From: Amycolatopsis sp. NBC_01480
Lineage (GTDB): Bacteria; Actinomycetota; Actinomycetes; Mycobacteriales; Pseudonocardiaceae
Length of the DNA: 64,000 nucleotides
Direction of reading: 5' to 3'
NCBI RefSeq assembly: GCF_036227205.1
Contig: NZ_CP109442.1
Location: forward strand, 7,378,001-7,442,000
In this document: piece by piece, positions 15,745 to 24,226 of the stretch
Numbering within the stretch: the stretch's first letter is position 1
How the letters are laid out: every line of letters begins with the position of its first letter
The notes under the pieces: generated by a model
What the model was told of the DNA's origin: nothing
The model's database searches: none
Seen by the model: the letters and a program-made list of their open reading frames with translations, nothing else
Translations under genes and position numbers: made by a program

Positions 15745-16860
15745 TCAGGCGGAATAGTCCTCGAGGGTGATGGCGCATGCGGCGTCGGCGCGGTCGGCCT
15801 CGCTGACGGGGCGGCCTGCGGCGGCGTCGCGCGCCATCTGCTGGTTCCGGCCGACGTAGCCCTGCATCACCTGCTGGTAGCGAGCGAACGCGGCTGCGTG
15901 GTCGGCGGGGTCCTTCGCGAGTTCACCGGCGAGCACGTACGCACCGACCAGCGCCATGCTCGTGCCCTGACCAGCTCGGGGCGAAGCGCAGTACGCCGCG
16001 TCGCCGACGAGGGCGATCCGGCCGGCCGACCAGCGGTCGAGGCGGACTTGGCTGGTGGAGTCGAAGAAGAAGTCCGGCGCCTCCCACATACGGTCCAGCA
16101 GCCGGGGCGTTTCCCACCCGACCCCGGCGAAGTGCTCGGCGAGAATGTCCTTCTGCTGCTTGACATCGTGGTAGTCGAAGTCGAGCTCCGGAGAGGCGAA
16201 CCGCAGCATCGCCCGGGCCTCGGTGTTGTGCCGGGCGCTGTAGACGCCGACCAGCCCGTTTTCGGGGGCGTGGAACGTCTGCCAGCGGTCGAGGCCGAGG
16301 AAGTTGTCCACCGTGAAGATCGTCATGTAGCTGCCCAGGAACCGGACGAAATCCGCCTCCGGGCCGAACACCAGCCGCCGCACGCCGGAGTGCAGGCCGT
16401 CCGCGCCGAGCACCAGGTCGAAGCGGCGCGGCGGACTGCGCCGGAAGGTGCCTTCGACGTCGTTTCCGTGCTGGGTAAGGGAAGTGATGACGTCGCCGAA
16501 CAGGCACTCGGGGTCGGCGGCGTCGGACAGCAGGGTGGTCAGGTCGTCGCGCATGATCTCGACGTCGTCGTTGTCGATCAGGCCGCCGGTGAGCGTGGCC
16601 TCGGTGGACCGGGAGAGTTCCTTGCCCTGGCTGTCCACAAACGACATTCCGCGCAGATCGGTCTTGGCCGCCCGGATCGGCTCCAGCAGCCCCATCCGCT
16701 CGACGACCTGGAGCGCGGCACCGCGGACGTCGATGGCCTGCCCGCCGCCGCGCGGGCCGGGGGAGCGCTCGACGATGGTCGGCTGGAAACCCCGGTGCCG
16801 CAACCAATAGGCCAGCGTCAGGCCGGTCACACTGGCTCCGGAAATCAGTACACTCGGCAC
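15745..16860 (-). CDS. FAD-dependent monooxygenase (aromatic hydroxylase-like)
   Basis: A protein of 371 residues from GTG 16860, placed by AGGAGAGG at 16864-16871 and by the FAD motif that begins at once: VLISGASVTGLTLAYWL, a variant GxSxxG dinucleotide site. LVLGADGLHSGVRR and GDAAYCASPRAGQGTSMAL are the DG and GD motifs of class A flavin monooxygenases. It should hydroxylate or epoxidise a small organic substrate using NAD(P)H and oxygen. It diverges from a methyltransferase across a 21-bp palindrome, which hints at joint control and possibly a shared substrate. Confidence 0.88.
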   Translation of the reverse strand: MPSVLISGASVTGLTLAYWLRHRGFQPTIVERSPGPRGGGQAIDVRGAALQVVERMGLLEPIRAAKTDLRGMSFVDSQGKELSRSTEATLTGGLIDNDDVEIMRDDLTTLLSDAADPECLFGDVITSLTQHGNDVEGTFRRSPPRRFDLVLGADGLHSGVRRLVFGPEADFVRFLGSYMTIFTVDNFLGLDRWQTFHAPENGLVGVYSARHNTEARAMLRFASPELDFDYHDVKQQKDILAEHFAGVGWETPRLLDRMWEAPDFFFDSTSQVRLDRWSAGRIALVGDAAYCASPRAGQGTSMALVGAYVLAGELAKDPADHAAAFARYQQVMQGYVGRNQQMARDAAAGRPVSEADRADAACAITLEDYSA

Positions 16861-16966
16861 GGACCTCTCCTCTGTCAGGGGGACGCTTCCAGCTTCGCCG
16901 CGGTGGATCATGGCCGCCATGCACGAATCGGCACGGAATAGTTCCGCTCCGGGCAATGCCTCCGCC

Positions 16967-16987
16967 GTGAAGCACGGCGTGCTTCAC
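16967..16987. promoter_or_regulatory. 21-bp palindrome before the methyltransferase gene
   Basis: Arms GTGAAGCACG and CGTGCTTCAC pair perfectly around one central base. The site ends 7 bp before the methyltransferase ATG and lies between two divergent genes. It could be a TetR-type operator or a hairpin that hides the ribosome site. No regulator gene is adjacent. Confidence 0.6.
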
Positions 16988-16994
16988 TCGGGTC

Positions 16995-17774
16995 ATGGCT
17001 GAGTCGTATGGGGTGCAGGGGCCGGACAAAGTGACCTATTACGCCCAGGTGGCGGCCTCCGACGCGGGCCGGGGGTACAAGCGTCAAGTGCTGGAAGCGC
17101 TGGATCTGCGGCCCGGGCAGACGGTGCTGGACGTGGGGTGCGGCCCGGGTACCGACCTGCCCGGCATGGCCGACGCCGTGACCGCGTCCGGCGTGGTGAT
17201 CGGGGTGGATCTCGAGCCGTCGATGGTCGGGCAGGCGCGCCGCCGGGTGGCGGACCGGCCGTGGGTCGAGGTACGCGAGGGCGACGCGCACGCGTTGCCG
17301 GTGCCCCCGCAGAGCGTCGATCGCGCCCGCGCCGACCGGATGGTCCAGCACGTCGCCGATCCGGCGGCGGTGTTCGCCGAATTCCGGCGGGTGCTGCGGC
17401 CCGGCGGTGTGGCGTGTGTGGCGGAGCCGGACTGGGACAGCCTGGTGGTCGACCCGGGCGACCTCGAAACCAACCGGGCGTTCAACCGCTTTGTCTGCGC
17501 CACGATGGTCCGCAACGCCACCGTCGGTCGGCAGGCGGCGAGGCTGGCGCAGCAGGCCGGCCTGGAAGTGCTCGACGTGATCACGTCCGCGCCGGTGTTC
17601 CGCGACTTCGCCCTGGCCGACCGGATCCTGGGACTGAGCCGCAACACCGAACGGGCCATTCGGGCAGACCAGCTGGACCGGGAAACCGGCACGCGCTGGC
17701 TGGCCGAGATCGCCGCGGGCCCGTTCCTGGCCAGCACTTTGGTGTTCCTGACGGTGGTCCGCCGCCCGGCCTAG
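16995..17774 (+). CDS. Class I SAM-dependent methyltransferase
   Basis: A protein of 259 residues. Motif I is TVLDVGCGPGTDLPGMA, motif II/III lie in VIGVDLEPSMV and VEVREGDAHALPVP, and FRRVLRPGGVACVAEPDWD forms the post-motif strand. The order is that of UbiE/MenG-type enzymes, but the acceptor is not evident. N-terminal DKVTYYAQVA resembles small-molecule methyltransferases. The ATG at 16995 follows directly on a perfect palindrome, with little ribosome-site complementarity. Its divergent neighbour is a flavin monooxygenase, so oxidation followed by O- or C-methylation of one compound is possible; this is inference. Confidence 0.88.
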   Translation: MAESYGVQGPDKVTYYAQVAASDAGRGYKRQVLEALDLRPGQTVLDVGCGPGTDLPGMADAVTASGVVIGVDLEPSMVGQARRRVADRPWVEVREGDAHALPVPPQSVDRARADRMVQHVADPAAVFAEFRRVLRPGGVACVAEPDWDSLVVDPGDLETNRAFNRFVCATMVRNATVGRQAARLAQQAGLEVLDVITSAPVFRDFALADRILGLSRNTERAIRADQLDRETGTRWLAEIAAGPFLASTLVFLTVVRRPA

Positions 17775-17861
17775 CGCGGGCGGCTTCGTCACGCCCGAAG
17801 TTGCACCGGACGGCCGCGAAGATCATCATCGCCGAGGTGGGCCCAGCCCCGATTCCCGCCG

Positions 17862-17900
17862 AGAAGCCCAGAGGCCCAGAAGCCCAGAAGCCGAGAAAGG
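17862..17900 (+). repeat. Octamer microsatellite in the protease leader
   Basis: AGAAGCCC-like units repeat head to tail: AGAAGCCC, AGAGGCCC, AGAAGCCC, AGAAGCCG, then AGAAAGG. The last unit supplies the likely ribosome binding site, 8 bases before the protease GTG. The 8-bp period makes length change by slippage possible. Confidence 0.7.
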
Positions 17901-17908
17901 ACCGATCC

Positions 17909-18631
17909 GTGAAGCTGCCTCGCCTGACGTTCCTGCTGCCGCTGGTCGCCCTGGCCACGCTGGTCCCGGCGCCCGCCGCGTCCGCCGTGATCGGCGGGTC
18001 GGTCAGCACCCGGGGGCCGTGGGCGGTGCGGATGCTGGTGGACGGCAAGGGGGAGTGCACCGGGACCGCGCTCAGCCGGGAGTGGATCATCGGCGCCTCG
18101 CACTGCTTTTTCGAGCAGGCCCAGGACATCGCGGACGCCCGGATCGAGTTCCGGGTGGGCAGCCTGGACCAGCGCCGGGGCACGGCGGTCCACCCGGTGC
18201 CCGGCAGCCGGCAGGGCAGCCCGGTCGCCGACATGATGCTGATCAAGGTGCCGCCGATGACCGTCACGCCGGCGAAGCTGCCCGGCGCCGAGCCGGTGCG
18301 GCCCGGTCAGACCGTCCGGCAGTACGGCTGGGGCGCCACCTGCCAGGGTGACGAGAACTCCTGCCAGTCGGACGTGCTGAAGCAGTCGGACCTGCGGGTC
18401 ACCAAGTCCGAGGACCCGCGGTGCGAGGGCTTCGGCGGCGGCACGGACTTCTGCCTCACCAGCATTTCCGGGATCCCGGCGGGCGGCGACTCCGGCGGCC
18501 CGATCATGGGCACCGGCGCCGCGGCGGACACGCTGGTCGGCGTGTTCGACACCTCCGACCGCGAGAGCGTGGCGGGCGCGGGCGAGGTTTCCCAGCAGCT
18601 GGCCTGGATCCGGAAGGTCATCGGCAGCTGA
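17909..18631 (+). CDS. Secreted trypsin-like serine protease (S1 family)
   Basis: A protein of 240 residues from GTG 17909. A signal peptide of about 26 residues ends in ASA. The catalytic triad is complete: His65 in GASHC, Asp108 in VADMML and Ser195 in GGDSGGP. The S1 mature-end motif VIGG starts at residue 27, immediately after the signal cleavage site. Cysteines 50 and 66 and others are placed for disulfides. It therefore seems to lack a propeptide and would be active on secretion unless inhibited. Its leader has an octamer repeat, and a strong bidirectional hairpin follows the stop. Confidence 0.9.
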   Translation: MKLPRLTFLLPLVALATLVPAPAASAVIGGSVSTRGPWAVRMLVDGKGECTGTALSREWIIGASHCFFEQAQDIADARIEFRVGSLDQRRGTAVHPVPGSRQGSPVADMMLIKVPPMTVTPAKLPGAEPVRPGQTVRQYGWGATCQGDENSCQSDVLKQSDLRVTKSEDPRCEGFGGGTDFCLTSISGIPAGGDSGGPIMGTGAAADTLVGVFDTSDRESVAGAGEVSQQLAWIRKVIGS

Positions 18632-18638
18632 GCCGAAA

Positions 18639-18668
18639 GGGTCCCCGGAAACACCTCCCCGGGGACCC
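18639..18668. terminator. Bidirectional terminator hairpin
   Basis: GGGTCCCCGG and CCGGGGACCC pair perfectly around a 10-base loop between the convergent protease and metallophosphatase genes. There is no U-run, as is usual in high-GC actinomycetes. Confidence 0.75.
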
Positions 18669-18675
18669 CAGCGGG

Positions 18676-20643
18676 CTACTTGGTCATGAACTCGTCCAGG
18701 CGCAGCGGGCGGCCGACGATCCGGACGTCGCCGACCCAGCCGTGGAAGACCTGGTCGACGGCGCCGTCGTAGGAGTGGCCGCCGAGCATCCAGGCCAGCC
18801 CGAGCGAGGCGATCCCGACCGAGTCGGTGGACGGGTTGTCCGCGACCGGCGAGCTTTCCACGTACATCCGGGTGTGGTGCCCGTCGTTCACCACGGCCAG
18901 GTGCCACCAGGTGTCCTCGGGCAGGCCGTGACCCCAGTTGGTGGTCGGGGAGCTCTGGTTCAGCGGATAGCAGTTGAACTGCGGCTCACGGCCGTTGTTG
19001 GAGATGCACAGCTGCGCCACCGGCTCCTTCGGGTCGGTGTTGCGGCCGTGCTTGCCGGCGGCCCCGGCCGCGCCCCAGCGGCTGAGCAGCGCCATGAAGC
19101 CGTTGTTGTTCGCGTCCCAGTCCAGCGGGATCTTGATGAACGCTTCGATGGTGTAGCCGCGCTGGAACGTCTCGGCGTTCAGCGGCGCCCGCGCGCCGGT
19201 GGTCAGGTACGCGCCGTGCAGCGGGTTCCGGCCGCCGGCGAACCGGAGGCTGGCGTGGCCCGGCTGGTCGGGGTGGTGCTCGGTGGACCAGGTGAGCGCG
19301 TCGGCGGCGCTGCCGGCCACGGTGGCCAGGCTCAGGTCGTTGCCGTGCCCGGAGAGGTCGCGCACCGGCTGGCCCGCGGTGACCTGGCTGCCGTCGCCGC
19401 CGCCGTTGTCGAATCGCCAGTACGCCAGGGTGCCCGGCACCAGCATCTTGTTCGCCGGCCGCGCGGGGCGGACCGGCACCGGCAGGAAGCCGGCGAACCG
19501 CTGGTCGAAGTCGAACGGGATGGAGAAGTAGTCGACCGGCGTGGTGAGGCGCGATTCCAACACCGCCATGCGGTTCCGCTCGGCCGGGGGCTGGGCCAGG
19601 ATCCACGGCGAGATCGTCTCGACGTCGATCGTGTTGCGCTCCAGGTCGAAGTGGTACAGCCGCAGCATGCCGCCGCCGCCGAAGTAACGGTTCTGGTAGT
19701 TCGTGATGTGCAGGTGGACGTCGTGGCCCGCCGCGTTCTTCTTGACCACGCGCCCGGACGGCCAGTAGTGCCCGTTCAGCGTCAGGAAGACCTGGTCGTT
19801 GTCCTTGATCAGCCGCTCCCAGACCTGCTGCCCGTAGTCGGTGATCACCGCGTTGTTCTCGGGGTCGCCGGACTCGTACGGGTAGACGTTGTCGTCGTAG
19901 GTCGAGCCGACGATCTCGTGCGCGGTGAGGATCACCGGCATCTTCGGGTGGGCCTTGACCACCTGGTCGGCCCACGCGAAGCCGGCCTCCGAGGTTCGCC
20001 AGTCCATCGCCAGCAGCAGCCAGTCGCGGCCCGCGGCGCGGAAGGTGTGCGCGGTGTTGTACCCGCTCGCGTCCGCGCCGAGGAACGACTTCGACCGCCG
20101 GAACCGCTGCGGCCCCATGGTCTGGAGGTACGGCGTGGAGCCGCGGGTGTCGTCGCCGGACACGTCGTGGTTGCCGGCCAGCACGCTGTACGCGACGTTG
20201 TGCGAGTCCATCACCTCGAACGCCTTGCCGACCGCCTGGAACGACGTCGGGTCGGCGTCCTGCGTCAGGTCGCCGAGGTGCGCCATGAAGACGATGTTGT
20301 TGTCCGGGTTCCCGCTCTGGTTGATCACGTAGCGGAACGACGCCTCCTGCGGCTCCGGGGCCAGGCTGTTCTGGCTGCCCCAGTACAGGTATTGGGTGTC
20401 CGGCATGACGGCGAGGGTGAACTGGAGGCTCTCGGCGTCCGGGCTCCACCGGCCGATCCCGCCGGGCCGTCTGCCCGCGGCATCGGCAGCATCGACAGCA
20501 GTGTCGGCGGACGCGGGTGACGCGCCGAGCGCGCCCAGCGCCGTGGCCCCGACCCCGGCCAGTCCCGCGTTGCGGAGGAAGGACCGGCGGCTCGGCCCTT
20601 CCGGGGTGGGAGAGGAGTCGCCGCTGCCTTGGCTCACACGCAT
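18676..20643 (-). CDS. TAT-exported metallophosphatase with C-terminal LamG-like domain
   Basis: A protein of 655 residues from ATG 20643. A twin-arginine signal (SRRSFLRN at about 18-25) precedes a hydrophobic region ending ASA. Residues from about 60 to 400 form a calcineurin-like phosphoesterase, with metal ligands in VMPDTQYL, HLGDLTQD, LAGNHD, LTAHEI and LNGHYW. The C-terminal third, with RDLSGHGNDLSL, WWHLAVVND and VGDVRIVGRPL, is a concanavalin/LamG-type fold likely to bind carbohydrate. The protein would be folded with its metals before export. The substrate is unknown; phosphodiester or phosphomonoester hydrolysis is expected. It is a single gene. Confidence 0.9.
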   Translation of the reverse strand: MRVSQGSGDSSPTPEGPSRRSFLRNAGLAGVGATALGALGASPASADTAVDAADAAGRRPGGIGRWSPDAESLQFTLAVMPDTQYLYWGSQNSLAPEPQEASFRYVINQSGNPDNNIVFMAHLGDLTQDADPTSFQAVGKAFEVMDSHNVAYSVLAGNHDVSGDDTRGSTPYLQTMGPQRFRRSKSFLGADASGYNTAHTFRAAGRDWLLLAMDWRTSEAGFAWADQVVKAHPKMPVILTAHEIVGSTYDDNVYPYESGDPENNAVITDYGQQVWERLIKDNDQVFLTLNGHYWPSGRVVKKNAAGHDVHLHITNYQNRYFGGGGMLRLYHFDLERNTIDVETISPWILAQPPAERNRMAVLESRLTTPVDYFSIPFDFDQRFAGFLPVPVRPARPANKMLVPGTLAYWRFDNGGGDGSQVTAGQPVRDLSGHGNDLSLATVAGSAADALTWSTEHHPDQPGHASLRFAGGRNPLHGAYLTTGARAPLNAETFQRGYTIEAFIKIPLDWDANNNGFMALLSRWGAAGAAGKHGRNTDPKEPVAQLCISNNGREPQFNCYPLNQSSPTTNWGHGLPEDTWWHLAVVNDGHHTRMYVESSPVADNPSTDSVGIASLGLAWMLGGHSYDGAVDQVFHGWVGDVRIVGRPLRLDEFMTK

Positions 20644-20889
20644 GATGGGTTCCGTCCAGGGGTGCCGGGGAGGATGCTGAGTCGCCCCGACGCTAAGCAT
20701 GAACGGCCACCACGAGGCCAACGGAAGATGACGGCCATGGGTCGGCTGCCTTACCAGGACCGCCGGCGCCGCAGGTTGTCCAGTCCATGTCCTGCGGCGC
20801 CGCCGGATCACCCCCTCAGCCGCTACGGATGCGGGCGCTCCGTGTCCATCCGGTCACTGTCCATATCGGACACGGCGTGGCTCCCGATC

Positions 20890-21342
20890 TCAGGAGCGGC
20901 CCGGCCGTCCGGCCAGCCCGGTGGCCGCGGCCAGCGCTGCCAGGCAGGCGGTCGCGATGAAGAGGTTGGCGTCCAGCCCGAGCACCTTCGGAGACTGCGC
21001 CTTGAACTCCTCGTCGACCAGGGTGGTGCCCGGGAACAGGGTGGCGCCGTACATGCCGAGCCACGGGGTGGACACGATCGCGGCCGCGGTCCGCAGATTG
21101 CGGTCCGGGTCGCCCTTCTTGGACGCCAGCAGCGCCAGCCCGGCGCCGCCGAGCAGCTGGGTCATCACGATGTACTGGGCGTCGTGGAATTTGGCGTGCC
21201 CGGGCCAGCGGGGGTTCCGCAGGTGCTGGCGCGCTGTTTTCGGCACGAGGAAGTCCGCCGTGAACGCGCCCGCGGCCGTGGTCGCGCCGACCAGTCCGAC
21301 CAGGAATCGGGCTGCTGACTTTCGTGCTCCGCGTGGCTTCAT
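20890..21342 (-). CDS. Small integral membrane protein, unknown function
   Basis: A protein of 150 residues with about four hydrophobic segments (near 11-30, 58-72, 85-105 and 125-142). Recognisable blocks are [18 protein letters not shown] and [14 protein letters not shown]. Similar small membrane proteins of unknown role occur widely in actinobacteria, but I cannot name the family with confidence. The start ATG at 21342 opens with a basic n-region (KPRGARKSA). It ends 48 bp before the amidase gene stop region on the same strand, without evidence of a functional link. Confidence 0.65.
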   Translation of the reverse strand: MKPRGARKSAARFLVGLVGATTAAGAFTADFLVPKTARQHLRNPRWPGHAKFHDAQYIVMTQLLGGAGLALLASKKGDPDRNLRTAAAIVSTPWLGMYGATLFPGTTLVDEEFKAQSPKVLGLDANLFIATACLAALAAATGLAGRPGRS

Positions 21343-21388
21343 GGTCCCCAGCAGAACATCTCCAGTTTGGTCGAGGTCAAGGGCCGGC

Positions 21389-22825
21389 TCACGCGGGCGG
21401 GCGGCGGCCGGACCAGGAGGCGGCGCGTTCGAGCTGGCCGGCCAGCCGGATCAGCAGGTCCTCCCGGTTCTGGGCGGCGACGAACTGCAGGCCGATGGGC
21501 AGGCCGTCGGCATTCCAGTGCAGCGGCAGGGAAATCGCCGGCTGGCCGGTGATGTTGAACGGGGCGGTGAAGCCGCCGAGCAGGCTGATCCCGGCGGCCA
21601 GCTGCTCCGGCGGGGCGGCCTCGGGGGCCAGCTCGCCGAGCTTGCCGGGCGGGGCGGGCAGGGTCGGGGTCAGCATGATGTCCAGCTCGTCCTCCCACAG
21701 GGCGGCCACGCCGCGGGCCCAGCGCTGGGAGGCGGTGATCGCGTTCAGGTACTGGACGGCGGTGACCTGCCGGCCGGCTTCGCAGAGCATCGCGTTCATC
21801 GGCTCCAGCACCGACGGGGGCAGCTCCTCGCCCAGGCGCTGCGACCAGCTGTCCAGCTCCCACGCGACCGCCGCGGCGAGCACCGGCGGCATGGCGTCGA
21901 ACAGGCCGGGGGCGTCCAGCGCGGGGGCCGCGGCCGGGGCGACGTGGTGGCCGAGCGATTCGAGCAGGCGGGCGGTGTTCTCGACCGCGGTGACGCAGTC
22001 CGGGTGGGCCGTCTCGCCGAGGCTCGGCACCGCGGTCCGGAACCCGATGCGCAGCGGCTTCGGATCGGTTTCGGCTTCGAGACGGAAGGGACGGGCCGGC
22101 GGCGGCGCGCTGTACGGGTCTCCGGCCGCCGCCCCGGCGGTGGCGTCGAGCACCGCCGCGGTGTCCCGCACCGACCGGGTCAGCACGTGCTCATGCGTGA
22201 CCGAACCCCAGTAGTCGCCGTACTGCGGCCCGAGGCTGTTCCGCCCGCGGCTGGGCTTGAGCCCGACCACCCCGCAGGCACTCGCCGGGACGCGGATCGA
22301 GCCCGCCATGTCGTTGCCGTGAGCCACCGAGACCAGCCCCGCGGCCACGGCGGCGGCCGAGCCTCCGCTGGAACCGCCGGGCGAACGCGTCCGGTCCCAC
22401 GGGTTGTGCGTCGCGCCGCGGGACAGCGGCTCGGTGGTCAGGCTCGTCGCCAGCTCGGGGGTGTTCGTCCGGCCGCAGAACACGAATCCCGCGGCACGCA
22501 GGCGGGTGGCCAGATGCGAGTTCTCCGTCGCCCGCCAGTCGCGCTCGCGCAGCAGGCGCATGCCGCCGTGCACCGGATCACCGGCCCAGTGGGCGAGGAA
22601 GTCCTTCAGCAGCATCGGAACTCCCCGGAACGGCCCCTCGGCAGTCGAAGCCGCCTCGCTGCGCGCCTGCTCGAAACGCGTGCTGACGACGGCGTTCAGG
22701 TCGCCGTTGTGCTCTTCGATCCGGGCTATCGCCCCGTCGAGGAGTTCCAGCGGGGTGACTTGGCCCTGGCGGACGAGATCGGCCTGGGCCGTGGCGTCCA
22801 GCCACCTGAGTTCAGCAAGGCTCAT
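21389..22825 (-). CDS. Amidase (amidase signature family)
   Basis: A protein of 478 residues. The Ser-cisSer-Lys triad of amidase-signature enzymes is visible: Lys74 in MLLKD, the cis-Ser in the Gly/Ser-rich [14 protein letters not shown], and the nucleophile Ser176 in [12 protein letters not shown]. Downstream [13 protein letters not shown] and [13 protein letters not shown] match the family. The ATG at 22825 is preferred because AGGAAAGG (22834-22841) is spaced 8 bases away; an in-frame GTG at 22834 overlaps that site. It hydrolyses an amide, substrate unknown, and acts in the cytoplasm as no signal peptide is seen. Confidence 0.9.
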   Translation of the reverse strand: MSLAELRWLDATAQADLVRQGQVTPLELLDGAIARIEEHNGDLNAVVSTRFEQARSEAASTAEGPFRGVPMLLKDFLAHWAGDPVHGGMRLLRERDWRATENSHLATRLRAAGFVFCGRTNTPELATSLTTEPLSRGATHNPWDRTRSPGGSSGGSAAAVAAGLVSVAHGNDMAGSIRVPASACGVVGLKPSRGRNSLGPQYGDYWGSVTHEHVLTRSVRDTAAVLDATAGAAAGDPYSAPPPARPFRLEAETDPKPLRIGFRTAVPSLGETAHPDCVTAVENTARLLESLGHHVAPAAAPALDAPGLFDAMPPVLAAAVAWELDSWSQRLGEELPPSVLEPMNAMLCEAGRQVTAVQYLNAITASQRWARGVAALWEDELDIMLTPTLPAPPGKLGELAPEAAPPEQLAAGISLLGGFTAPFNITGQPAISLPLHWNADGLPIGLQFVAAQNREDLLIRLAGQLERAASWSGRRPPA

Positions 22826-22953
22826 GGGTGACACCTTTCCTCAGAAATAGCTTCCGGCCCACGACGGCCTGCGGGTGGCGAACAGCGTGTCGGCGTCGGG
22901 CAGGGCGCCGGGCTGGCCGTGCTGCCGATCAAGTCCGTGCGGTGAGGACTTTC

Positions 22954-23733
22954 TCACCAGCTCAGAATCCGCAACGGCCGGGCGTCGGGGACGCGGTCCC
23001 GCAGCACCAGAACCCCGAGTGGCACAAGGACCAGGGCCAGGGCGCCGTATTCGAAGAGGTCCGGAAGGCGCGCCGCCTTGAGGACGCCGCCCCACAGCGT
23101 GCCCGACCAGAGCAGGATCAGGCAGCGGCCGGTGCCGAAGGTGCCCGACCGGAACGCGCCGATGGCCAGCAGCAGCATCCCGAGGTACTGACAGGCGGAC
23201 GCCACGACGCCGACGCGCCAAGGGCCGTAGGAAATGCTCGCGTAGTTGCCCAAGACGAACTCGGTGACCCGGTCGAGGCCCTGTGCCGCGGCGAGCTGGA
23301 AGGCGGCCTGATCGACCCCGGCGTGGTAGAGCCGGGCGAACAGACCCAGGATGACCAGCGTGCCACCCCAGCAGGCGAGCGCCGGCGCCCGCGGCGCGAC
23401 GATGCGGGCGAGGGTGGCGAAGGCCGGGCACAGCAGCAGCGCCCCGGCGGCGAAGCAGGCGTACCCGGCCGTCACCAGCGTGGGATTCTCCAGGTACGCC
23501 GCCAGCTGCGACGGCGCGGCGAACGGCTGCCTGGAGAACTCCGCCAGCTGCTCAGCGGAGAACGCGCCCGAATGCAGCCCGAGATACCGCAACAGCAGCC
23601 CCGTCCACCACAGCAGGGGACCGGCCACCAGCGCGGCGCCCCCGATCACCCGGCCCGGGAACCAGGCGTTCCGGTGGACCGGTGCGGGTGCCCGCCACCG
23701 GCGGACGAGGAGCAGCGGATTCGTTCGGCTCAT
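22954..23733 (-). CDS. Polytopic membrane protein, unknown function
   Basis: A protein of 259 residues with about six hydrophobic segments: around 28-50, 85-105, 115-135, 165-190, 195-210 and 225-245. A cytoplasmic basic start precedes the first helix. Features include FARLYHAGVDQAAFQLAA and LVLVPLGVLVLRD. It resembles DUF4386-like or other small hydrophobic proteins in pattern, but I cannot assign a family. It lies 77 bp behind the NTF2-like gene and could be the last member of the PHA operon. A small GGTGAG/CTCACC hairpin overlaps its stop codon. Confidence 0.65.
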   Translation of the reverse strand: MSRTNPLLLVRRWRAPAPVHRNAWFPGRVIGGAALVAGPLLWWTGLLLRYLGLHSGAFSAEQLAEFSRQPFAAPSQLAAYLENPTLVTAGYACFAAGALLLCPAFATLARIVAPRAPALACWGGTLVILGLFARLYHAGVDQAAFQLAAAQGLDRVTEFVLGNYASISYGPWRVGVVASACQYLGMLLLAIGAFRSGTFGTGRCLILLWSGTLWGGVLKAARLPDLFEYGALALVLVPLGVLVLRDRVPDARPLRILSW

Positions 23734-23810
23734 GGCCGAAACCCTGGATCACCGGGCGCCCGCGGCACATCTGCCGATGGACAGCGCCGGGGTTCACTTT
23801 GGTCAGGGCC

Positions 23811-24206
23811 TCAGGGCTGCAAAGGCGTTCGCCGGGCCTTGACCGTGCGGCGGCTGATCCGCCACCCGGCCTCGGATCGTTCCAGCTGATCGTCGAAGGT
23901 GACGCTGCGCGCGGTCCCGTCGGCACCGATGCCGATCCCTTTCGAGAGACTGTGCACGACGCCGTCGCCGATCTCGTCCAGCACGATGTTGGTGACGTGG
24001 TGGGCCACCGGATTCCGGTCGCCGAGCCCCAGCACCCATGCCCGCATCGCCGGCAGACCGACGACTTCGCCGCCGCCGAAATCGCGCACGTCGTACACGA
24101 CGTCGGCGGTGAAGACCTCGTCCAGGCCGTCGAGCAAGCCGCTGTCGATCAGGAAGCCGTGCCGGTTGATGACGCGGGTTATCGCCTCGCGGTCCTCAGC
24201 GTTCAC
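23811..24206 (-). CDS. NTF2-like / SnoaL-type protein
   Basis: A protein of 131 residues. DREAITRVINRHGFLIDSGLLDGLDEVFTADVVYD is the usual N-terminal helix pattern of nuclear-transport-factor-2-like bacterial proteins, followed by HHVTNIVLDEI and SVTFDDQLERSEAGWRI. Such proteins are hydratases, isomerases or ligand binders. Its place 20 bp behind the acyl-CoA ligase gene suggests a part in acyl-CoA or PHA metabolism, but catalytic residues cannot be fixed from the sequence alone. Confidence 0.8.
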   Translation of the reverse strand: MNAEDREAITRVINRHGFLIDSGLLDGLDEVFTADVVYDVRDFGGGEVVGLPAMRAWVLGLGDRNPVAHHVTNIVLDEIGDGVVHSLSKGIGIGADGTARSVTFDDQLERSEAGWRISRRTVKARRTPLQP

Positions 24207-24226
24207 CGGATCACCTTACCGAGCAC

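Noticed and set aside
18421..20520. 699-codon forward frame opposite the metallophosphatase
   Set aside because: It is an antisense shadow rich in Val/Arg/Gly; the reverse strand has the TAT signal and all phosphoesterase metal motifs.
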